A stretch of 6,549 bases of DNA from an uncultured Bacteroidales bacterium (GTDB taxonomy: Bacteria; Bacteroidota; Bacteroidia; Bacteroidales; Lentimicrobiaceae): contig CALMDN010000217.1 in the NCBI GenBank assembly GCA_937864935.1, positions 1 to 6,549 on the forward strand, read 5' to 3'. The notes beneath the pieces were generated by a model, which was given only the letters and a program-made list of their open reading frames with translations, did not search any database and was not told the DNA's origin. How positions within the stretch are numbered: the first letter of the stretch is position 1; every line of letters starts with the position of its first letter. A program made the translations under genes and the position numbers. Positions 1 to 4,844 of the stretch are shown here, one piece after another.

Positions 1-107
1 AAGAACGGATGCTCAGTGAATCAATCCATGGATGGCATTACAAATAATCAGTCCCGGATGCTGAATCAGGATACAAACCAACCTTATCTTCCAAAGAACC
101 TTAGTAA
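1..107. repeat. Direct repeat, copy 1 (may extend left of the window)
   Basis: Copy 1 matches 284-390 at a constant offset of 283. The first 55 bases are identical and the remaining 52 differ at eight sites (56, 59, 65, 77, 86, 93, 95, 96), so 99 of 107 bases agree by eye. It contains the 10-bp palindrome ATCCATGGAT (24-33), a small hairpin (54-70) and two AACCTTA words (80-86 and 97-103). It starts at the first base of the window, so its true left end is unknown. Confidence 0.9.
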
Positions 108-120
108 AACCAACGATGAT

Positions 121-249
121 AGGTTAATAATGTAACCTTATTCCCTTATCACAGGCTATGCAACGATCGAGGAGAGCCGGCTATACTGTGTGCGGAATAA
201 GGGAATAAGGTCAACCTTCATAGGAGGCCTTCCGTGTTACGAAGGTTGA
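121..249. repeat. Cluster of inverted repeats between the two direct repeats
   Basis: Three inverted repeats lie end to end. AGGTTA (121-126) pairs with TAACCT (133-138). CCTTATTCCCTTAT (136-149) has a perfect 14-bp partner at 197-210, and the stem continues inward with CACAG (150-154) and CTGTG (186-190), leaving a six-base bulge at 191-196. TCAACCTTC (211-219) has a perfect 9-bp partner at 241-249. The first two share 136-138 and so compete. No T-run follows any of them, which argues against intrinsic terminators. They could form a structured RNA or DNA cruciforms; the function is unknown. Confidence 0.8.
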
Positions 250-283
250 TGAAAAAGAGAAAGTTTCCCCTTTAAACCAAAGA

Positions 284-390
284 AAGAACGGATGCTCAGT
301 GAATCAATCCATGGATGGCATTACAAATAATCAGTCCCTGAAGCTGATTCAGGATACAAGCCAACCTTTTCTTCCTATAAACCTTAGTAA
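284..390. repeat. Direct repeat, copy 2
   Basis: Copy 2 of the repeat at 1-107, without indels. It keeps the palindrome ATCCATGGAT (307-316) and forms a perfect version of the small hairpin: CCTGAA at 337-342 pairs with TTCAGG at 348-353 around a GCTGA loop. The AACCTT words recur at 363-368 and 380-385. Similarity ends near 390, about 26 bases before the lpxH stop codon. On the minus strand this copy would lie in the 3' untranslated part of an lpxH transcript. Confidence 0.9.
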
Positions 391-415
391 TAAAACACGA
401 CAACAGTGAGCACGA

Positions 416-1222
416 CTATTGTATCGTCCCGGAGTCAGCCGCCCTGATCAGTTCAGGTTTACCGGTTTTATAGGTCATCAGCTTCAGCTCCTCCCCGTCG
501 AACACTGCATAGCTGAAATTGGAAATCCAGTCGCCCAGATTGACAAACCAGCTGTCTGCCTCAAGGGGCATGCAGATGGGGATATGCCGGTGACCGAAAA
601 TAAAGTAGTTGATCGTTGGGTCTTTTTTGAGGAACTCCCCGGCAAACCCGAACAGGCGCTCCCTGCTCATGTCGATGCCGCCTTCATCGGCCATCTGTTT
701 TGCATCGCGGGCAACATTGGCGTACCGGCTTTTGCGCGAGAAGAAAAGGGCCATGCGTGTACCGATATCAGGATGCAGCCACCGGAACAGCCATTGGTTG
801 GGTCTGAACTCAAATACCCTTTTCAGGAATTTGTAGCCATTGTCACCCGGGCCCAGCCCATCGCCATGGGCCAGGAAGAACCGCTTTCCGTTCCACTCCC
901 TGATCACGGCTTCCCGGTGGAGCTGAATGCCGGTCTCCTGTGCAAAATAATCAAAGGCCCAGATATCGTGATTTCCCCGGAAAAGATAGACCGGAACCCC
1001 GCTGTCGGTGATTTCAGCCAGTTTACCCAACAACCTGGTAAAGCCTTTGGGCACCACTGTTCTGTATTCGAACCAGAAATCGAACACATCACCCATCAGA
1101 TAGATGGCAGATGCATCATGGCAAACCTCGTTCAGCCAATTGACCAACATTTTTTCGCGCTTCAGGCTGGAAGCATGATCGGGGATTCCGAGATGGAAAT
1201 CAGAGGCGAAGTATATTTTCAA
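416..1222 (-). CDS. lpxH: UDP-2,3-diacylglucosamine diphosphatase (LpxH-type calcineurin-like phosphoesterase)
   Basis: Likely hydrolyses UDP-2,3-diacylglucosamine to lipid X and UMP, the fourth step of lipid A synthesis, at the inner face of the cytoplasmic membrane. The 268-residue product carries the metallophosphoesterase motifs in order: D8-x-H10 in ASDFHLG, GD at 44-45, GNHD at 83-86, HGD at 119-121 and GHRH at 210-213, which together supply the two-metal centre. Length suits the family. The only usable start is TTG at 1222-1220: an in-frame TAA lies 12 nt upstream, no ATG or GTG intervenes, and the protein already begins with the beta strand KIYFASDFHLG. Classical proteobacterial LpxH has GNRD where this has GNHD. 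It is the last gene of the minus-strand cluster that begins with lpxK, supporting the lipid A role. A different nucleotide-lipid phosphatase of the same superfamily is possible but less likely. Confidence 0.88.
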   Translation of the reverse strand: MKIYFASDFHLGIPDHASSLKREKMLVNWLNEVCHDASAIYLMGDVFDFWFEYRTVVPKGFTRLLGKLAEITDSGVPVYLFRGNHDIWAFDYFAQETGIQLHREAVIREWNGKRFFLAHGDGLGPGDNGYKFLKRVFEFRPNQWLFRWLHPDIGTRMALFFSRKSRYANVARDAKQMADEGGIDMSRERLFGFAGEFLKKDPTINYFIFGHRHIPICMPLEADSWFVNLGDWISNFSYAVFDGEELKLMTYKTGKPELIRAADSGTIQ

Positions 1223-1251
1223 GAATATTGATTTTTATATTCAGATCTGCA

Positions 1252-1259
1252 CAAAAGTA
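1252..1259 (-). promoter_or_regulatory. Possible -7 promoter element for lpxH
   Basis: On the minus strand this reads TACTTTTG, a full match to the Bacteroidota -7 consensus TAnnTTTG, 29 bases before the TTG start of lpxH. No clear TTTG lies at the expected -33 distance, so the match may be chance. If real, it lets lpxH be transcribed separately from the three genes upstream. Confidence 0.35.
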
Positions 1260-1295
1260 ACAAATAGGATGGAAAGGCCGGCCATTCAGAACGGA

Positions 1296-2468
1296 TTACT
1301 GTTTGGAAGCTGATTTCAGTTCTGCTTCGAGCTGTTTCACCGAAGTATAGCGGCCCACGATCTGGTTGTGATTGTCAACCAGAATCATCAGGGGCAGTTT
1401 CTGTACCAGCCAGTCACGGGCAACCAGTGAATTTCCGGCCAGGGTATCGTTCACATTCACCCACCAGAGTTTGTCGAGGTTAACGGCAGACTTCCAGCGA
1501 TCGGTATAACGATCCAGTCCAACGGCAAATATTTCGAGACCTGAGGATTTGAAACGCTCATACACTTGTTTCAGTTCGGGATTTGTTTTGCGGCTAAGGG
1601 CATCGCCCGGTGCCCAGAAATACACCAGCCGGTAACGGCTGTTAAGCCCGTAAAGGTTTCTGGATTGGCCGCTGATATCCGGCAGTGAGATGTCGGGAGC
1701 CGTACTGCCTTTTTTCATCTTTCCCACGGCCCGCATCTCTGCCCTGTTGGATTCCCTGATGCCCCTCACCCGGCCCGCGAAAGCCACAACATGCACATTT
1801 CCGGGGTGAGCTGCACTCAGGTTATCGGCGACCTTATACAACCAGCTGCTGTCGGCCACCTGATCAAAAATGAAGGTCCGTTGAATCTTGCTGTTGATCA
1901 CCAGCAGCTGAGAAAGGAAACCGGGATGGCTTTCGAAGTAGGATATGGCCTTTGCTTTTACAGCACGAAGGGTACTAAGCCAGGTACTGTCGGTGCTTTG
2001 CCTCATTTCCGGATAGTTTTCGAGGTCGCGGGCGAGGCTGAGCATCATGCCGAGTGAATCGGCCAGGTCTTCTGCCAAGAGCAACTGCTGACGGAAATTA
2101 TCATAAAACCCGGCCTCTTTGCCGCCTCTGAGGCTGGCCACACCCTCATTCACTGTAACGGATATGGAGTCACCGGGAAAAATCACCATGGATGAGAGTG
2201 TCTTCGCACCCCATTGCAGAAGATAGAATCCCGGCTGACCGGGCTCAAACTGAAAAGCGAAAGCACCCTTGCTTTCCGGCCTCAGTGAATCTACGAGGGT
2301 GAACCCCGCGGTGTCAATCCGGGTGAGAAGCAGGGTAAGTTCGTTCTGTTCATCCAGCTGGCCGGAGATCACTGCTGTCTTGTCGCGCTCAGATTGGTGA
2401 CAGGCAGTCACAGTCAAAAGCACCAGTGCCGGCAACCAGAACAACAAGCCTGAAGGAAAAGGTTTCAT
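1296..2468 (-). CDS. Lipoprotein with DUF4369-like and cysteine-less thioredoxin-like domains
   Basis: Predicted envelope lipoprotein of 390 residues. From the ATG at 2468 it begins MKPFPSG, followed by a hydrophobic stretch and a lipobox VTAC with C23 as the acyl-anchored residue. Residues ~33-107 resemble DUF4369 (I-S-G-Q-L start, VDSL, GxFxFxF, FPGDSISV). Residues ~108-250 are a mostly helical middle. Residues ~254-390 resemble the TlpA/AhpC-TSA thioredoxin fold (APDISLPDISG, LVYFWAP, a likely cis-proline at P359 in KLPLMILVD). The active-site CxxC is absent: the window FWAPGDALSRK puts D289 and S292 where the cysteines belong, and C23 is the only cysteine in the protein. A redox role is therefore unlikely; a binding or structural role is inferred. 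Other possible starts are ATG at 2483, which adds RSFT and a positive charge to the signal peptide, and GTG at 2513. It lies between punA and lpxH in the same direction. The precise function is unknown. Confidence 0.8.
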   Translation of the reverse strand: MKPFPSGLLFWLPALVLLTVTACHQSERDKTAVISGQLDEQNELTLLLTRIDTAGFTLVDSLRPESKGAFAFQFEPGQPGFYLLQWGAKTLSSMVIFPGDSISVTVNEGVASLRGGKEAGFYDNFRQQLLLAEDLADSLGMMLSLARDLENYPEMRQSTDSTWLSTLRAVKAKAISYFESHPGFLSQLLVINSKIQRTFIFDQVADSSWLYKVADNLSAAHPGNVHVVAFAGRVRGIRESNRAEMRAVGKMKKGSTAPDISLPDISGQSRNLYGLNSRYRLVYFWAPGDALSRKTNPELKQVYERFKSSGLEIFAVGLDRYTDRWKSAVNLDKLWWVNVNDTLAGNSLVARDWLVQKLPLMILVDNHNQIVGRYTSVKQLEAELKSASKQ

Positions 2469-2509
2469 GGTGAATGAACGCATAGAGATGAATGAGCTTC
2501 GGGCGGATT

Positions 2510-2533
2510 TCACCCTGATGCATCAGAAGGTGA
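2510..2533 (-). promoter_or_regulatory. Hairpin spanning the punA stop codon
   Basis: Positions 2515-2526 are a perfect 12-bp palindrome, CTGATGCATCAG, covering the punA stop codon at 2523-2525. It is flanked by TCACC (2510-2514) and GGTGA (2529-2533). In the minus-strand transcript this gives a nine-pair stem with a two-base bulge and a TGCA loop. No U-run follows, so it is not a standard terminator. It could modulate mRNA stability or translation between punA and the lipoprotein gene. Confidence 0.45.
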
Positions 2534-3341
2534 GCCCTGCGAGCAGCCCGGTAATGATGCGGGTCATCAGCGGTTCGGCCTTGCTTGCGGCATCAATCAC
2601 AATCTTATGTGAAACTTCCACAATCTTACCTGGCACTCCGAGATCCGAAATGACTGAAACAGCAAACACCGGCACATTCATGTGTCTCGCGGCAATTACT
2701 TCGGGCACGGTTGACATGCCTACAGCATCGGCACCAATGGTGTGAATGTATCGGTATTCAGCCGGTGTTTCAAAGGTTGGTCCTGTAACCGCTGCGTAAA
2801 CTCCTGTGCGGAAGGGAATGCCTTCACGGCTGGCCAGAGCGCAGGCCTTATCGAGAATGGCCCGGTCGTAGGCTTCACTCATATCGGGGAAACGGGGTCC
2901 GATTTTTTCATCGTTGGGCCCTATCAGCGGGTTGGTACCCATGAGGTTGATGTGGTCGGTGATAAACATAATGTCTCCAACATCAAAACCGGGGTTTAGC
3001 CCTCCGCTTGCATTGGAAACAAACAGCACTTTGATGCCAAGGGCCTGCATAACCCTGATAGGGAATACGATCTGCTGCATCGACCATCCTTCATAATAGT
3101 GGAAGCGGCCCTGCATGGCTACAATCTGTTTTCCGCCAAGGGTGCCGAAAATCAGCTGCCCCTTGTGCCCTTCAACTGTCGAAACCGGAAAATTGGGAAT
3201 ATCTCCGTAGGGCAGGGCTGTCTCAATGGCTATTTCGCGGGTTAGCCCGCCCAGACCGGTTCCCAGAATAATGCCTGCCTCAGGTAAGCTTTGTATGTGC
3301 TGCTTGATAAATGCAACACTTTCGTTAATCTTTTCCAACAT
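2523..3341 (-). CDS. punA: Purine nucleoside phosphorylase, trimeric (PNP/MTAP) type
   Basis: Cytosolic purine salvage enzyme that splits purine nucleosides with phosphate into free base and (deoxy)ribose 1-phosphate. The 272-residue protein has the family motifs throughout: GTGLGGL (27-33, phosphate loop), EGHKG with H59, GRFHYYEG (78-85, with R79, H81, Y83 and E84), SNASGGLNP (109-117), GPTFETPAE (187-195, with E191 as the base-binding glutamate) and GMSTVPEV (208-215). By alignment from memory with human PNP, N243 is replaced by D233, while H245 corresponds to H257. Asn at this site favours 6-oxopurines, so base preference may be broadened. Bacteroidota relatives may share the Asp. The ATG at 3341 lies inside the end of lpxK (17-nt overlap), implying co-transcription and probably translational coupling. 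Naming varies (punA, pnp, deoD); the family call is firm, the substrate range less so. Confidence 0.95.
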   Translation of the reverse strand: MLEKINESVAFIKQHIQSLPEAGIILGTGLGGLTREIAIETALPYGDIPNFPVSTVEGHKGQLIFGTLGGKQIVAMQGRFHYYEGWSMQQIVFPIRVMQALGIKVLFVSNASGGLNPGFDVGDIMFITDHINLMGTNPLIGPNDEKIGPRFPDMSEAYDRAILDKACALASREGIPFRTGVYAAVTGPTFETPAEYRYIHTIGADAVGMSTVPEVIAARHMNVPVFAVSVISDLGVPGKIVEVSHKIVIDAASKAEPLMTRIITGLLAGLTF

Positions 3342-4380
3342 AATTCAATATCTGATCATTAAATGATTCCTTATCCCTACCATGAAACTCAACCTCTATG
3401 GGCAGGTAGTGTACCGGCATCCGGGTCGCTTGTTCCATGATTGCCGGATTGAGCAACCGCATGGCATCTTTTTCAGTAGTGACCAAAAGCTTATTGCGGC
3501 TGTAAATATCGTCAAAATTTCTTTTGATCTTATCAAGATCCCGGGCTGTGTATTGGTGATGATCAGGAAATTGAATTACAAGCAGTTCGTTACACATTTT
3601 TTTAAGCTGATCCTGAAGCGGATAAACATTGGCAATACCGGCAAACAGCAGGATAAAATTGTATTTATCACACGATTTGTAACTGGATGGGTGGGTCCAC
3701 AAAGACTGTATCTGCCCGTAGCGGATGAACGAAAAATATACCCGTTGATGGTTATGCGGTTTCAGATCGAGGATGATCTTTCGTCTTTCAATGGGTGACA
3801 GCACTTTCGGGCTCTTGGTAACGATGATGATATCAGCCCTTTTTGCTCCGGCGCGGAATTCACGCAATCTGCCGCTGGGCAATGGGTAATCATTACAGTA
3901 GAGATGGTGGTAATCGGTAAGCAGCAACGACAAACCCGGTTTTACGTAGCGGTGTTGAAAAGCATCATCAAGTATAACCACCTGAGTATCCGGTTTACTT
4001 TTAAGAATCCCCCCGACTCCTCTGCGACGCTTTTCATCAACAAAAACACCCGTCTCTCTGAATTTCCTGAAATATTGTATCGGTTCATCCCCGATGGTGG
4101 AAGCATTGTCATTTTCGCCGGCCTGAATAAATCCCTTCGTTTTCCTTCCGTAGCCGCGGCTCAGGGTGCTTACTTTAAAGGAAGGCGAAAGCAGACGGAC
4201 AAGGTATTCCACATGTGGAGTCTTCCCGGTTCCTCCGGTCGACAGATTCCCGACTGAAATCACCGGAAGATCAAACTCCTTTGAAGGCAGCAGCTTAAGA
4301 TCGAAAAGAATATTTCTGAAGCCGGTTATCAGGCCATAAACGAGCGACAACGGAAACAACAGAAGCTTCAGAAATTCCAT
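3325..4380 (-). CDS. lpxK: Tetraacyldisaccharide 4'-kinase
   Basis: Phosphorylates the 4' position of the tetraacyldisaccharide 1-phosphate to give lipid IVA, the sixth step of lipid A synthesis, at the inner face of the cytoplasmic membrane. The 351-residue length is usual for LpxK. Residues ~2-26 form a hydrophobic amphipathic N-terminal segment suited to membrane binding. The P-loop is GNLSTGGTGKT (44-54, with K53). GDEP at 97-100 places D98 at the catalytic aspartate described for Aquifex LpxK (Asp99), and VILDDAFQHR (135-144) supplies the acidic pair D138/D139. The C-terminal half has FPDHHQYT (271-278) and TTEKDAMRL (301-309). ATG at 4380 is the only sensible start. It is the first gene of the minus-strand cluster and overlaps punA by 17 nt; lpxH, an earlier enzyme of the pathway, is the last gene. 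Confidence 0.96.
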   Translation of the reverse strand: MEFLKLLLFPLSLVYGLITGFRNILFDLKLLPSKEFDLPVISVGNLSTGGTGKTPHVEYLVRLLSPSFKVSTLSRGYGRKTKGFIQAGENDNASTIGDEPIQYFRKFRETGVFVDEKRRRGVGGILKSKPDTQVVILDDAFQHRYVKPGLSLLLTDYHHLYCNDYPLPSGRLREFRAGAKRADIIIVTKSPKVLSPIERRKIILDLKPHNHQRVYFSFIRYGQIQSLWTHPSSYKSCDKYNFILLFAGIANVYPLQDQLKKMCNELLVIQFPDHHQYTARDLDKIKRNFDDIYSRNKLLVTTEKDAMRLLNPAIMEQATRMPVHYLPIEVEFHGRDKESFNDQILNYVGKD

Positions 4381-4418
4381 GCCCTAAAAGTATTAAATAT
4401 AAATTCCGGCACAAGCAG

Positions 4419-4459
4419 TCACATATTAAAAATGTGTGAATTCCTTGCAGGGAATTTAA
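4419..4459 (-). promoter_or_regulatory. Tandem hairpins in the probable lpxK leader
   Basis: Two small inverted repeats stand side by side about 40-80 bases before the lpxK start. CACAT (4420-4424) pairs with ATGTG (4432-4436), and AATTCC (4439-4444) pairs with GGAATT (4451-4456), extendable by a wobble and one more pair. If lpxK is transcribed from near 4480, both lie in its 5' leader. On the plus strand the second is followed by TATTTTTT, which resembles a weak terminator, but no plus-strand gene precedes it. Confidence 0.35.
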
Positions 4460-4485
4460 ATATTTTTTCAGATGAAAGTACGAAA

Positions 4486-4513
4486 ATTGTTAGCATTACA
4501 TACTAATTGTCAA
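4486..4513 (-). promoter_or_regulatory. Possible promoter for the lpxK-punA-lipoprotein genes
   Basis: On the minus strand TTGACA (4513-4508) is followed after 16 bases by AACAAT (4491-4486), a weak sigma-70-like pair. Read with Bacteroidota spacing, TTG is followed after 21 bases by CAATTTTC, which matches TAnnTTTG at only four of its six fixed positions. The TTGAC word also forms one arm of the inverted repeat GTCAATACTTTGAC (4509-4522), a possible operator. Suggestive only. Confidence 0.3.
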
Positions 4514-4760
4514 TACTTTGACGAATCCAGACTCCCATCCGGTAAAAAATTCTTACATACCCACCCCCTGAAGGTCAATGCTTAATCAGGATTAGTGCAA
4601 TAGGTCATACCGGAAATCTGGTATTCTTTTCAGTCAGAAATCAGTATTTATTGTGATTCAAGAGTAATGTTAGGAAATAAAAATTCTGAATTCCCAGCTA
4701 AGGTTTGATTACAGAAATATGCGCAAAAAGCTGCAGTTCAGCTGGACTCTTCATCCTGGC

Positions 4761-4790
4761 TCCGGAGGCCTTTAAAACAATCCGCAGGCC
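4761..4790 (+). repeat. Short direct repeat upstream of the nif3 promoter
   Basis: TCCGGAGGCC (4761-4770) and TCCGCAGGCC (4781-4790) differ at one base and are spaced 20 bp start to start, about two helical turns. They sit just before the candidate -33 element. Such an arrangement can be a paired regulator site, but at ten bases chance is not excluded. Confidence 0.4.
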
Positions 4791-4792
4791 GG

Positions 4793-4825
4793 TTGCCCGA
4801 TTTTCGGATTTTTCAATTAGCTTTG
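4793..4825 (+). promoter_or_regulatory. Candidate promoter for nif3
   Basis: TAGCTTTG at 4818-4825 matches the Bacteroidota -7 consensus TAnnTTTG fully. TTG at 4793-4795 lies 22 bases upstream, slightly longer than the usual spacing to the -33 TTTG. Transcription would begin near 4830-4833, leaving a leader of only about 12-15 bases before the ATG of nif3. That is short but fits the absence of a Shine-Dalgarno sequence. Confidence 0.5.
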
Positions 4826-4844
4826 AAAAATAAAAAATTGTGCC

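Larger units (their letters stand above)
1..415. other. Non-coding repeat and hairpin region downstream of lpxH
   Basis: This stretch lies beyond the stop codon of lpxH and runs to the window edge. I find no gene-like open frame in it. The longest are a plus-strand frame open from the window edge to a TAA at 133-135 and another at 224-409 ending in TGA; neither resembles a known protein, and repeat differences are mostly non-synonymous in them. It holds a ~107-bp direct repeat in two copies, an inverted-repeat-rich spacer and repeated AACCTT words. No T-tract terminator is visible after lpxH. It could be a dispersed intergenic repeat, a non-autonomous element or a structured RNA locus. Confidence 0.7.
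4381..4844. other. Divergent intergenic region between lpxK and nif3
   Basis: A 464-bp gap between two divergently transcribed gene sets. No open frame in it looks coding. Besides the promoter and hairpin candidates listed separately, it holds short inverted repeats: GTCAA-TACT-TTGAC (4509-4522), ATACC/GGTAT (4607-4611 and 4620-4624, followed by TTCTTTT), and AGCTG/CAGCT (4729-4733 and 4739-4743). The middle, about 4525-4720, is AT-rich and otherwise featureless to me. Confidence 0.7.

Noticed and set aside
329..349. Alternative hairpin AATCAG/CTGATT in repeat copy 2
   Set aside because: Copy 1 breaks one of the pairs, and it competes with the better supported CCTGAA/TTCAGG hairpin.
224..409. 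Plus-strand open frame of 62 codons through repeat copy 2, and its counterpart at 1-135
   Set aside because: Nearly all differences between the two copies change the amino acid in this frame, mostly at the second codon position, which is not how a real gene diverges.
419..1231. A 270-codon plus-strand frame covering the whole of lpxH
   Set aside because: It is antisense to a gene with clear family motifs, its translation shows no domain, and its length follows from the codon use of lpxH.
1276..1283. GGCCGGCC palindrome between the lipoprotein gene and lpxH as a terminator
   Set aside because: There is no loop and no following T-run, so it cannot fold as an intrinsic terminator; short GC palindromes occur by chance.
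1288..1296. AGAACGGAT resembling the start of the repeat at 1-9
   Set aside because: Only nine bases match and the flanking bases do not continue the repeat.
4385..4392. TACTTTTA on the minus strand as a -7 element for lpxK
   Set aside because: It lacks the final G and sits five bases from the start codon, too close to leave a leader.
4607..4630. ATACC/GGTAT inverted repeat followed by TTCTTTT as a plus-strand terminator
   Set aside because: The stem is short and AT-rich, and no plus-strand gene lies upstream to be terminated.
4797..4815. CCGA/TCGG stem followed by ATTTTT before nif3 as an attenuator
   Set aside because: The stem has four pairs and lies upstream of the predicted transcript start.
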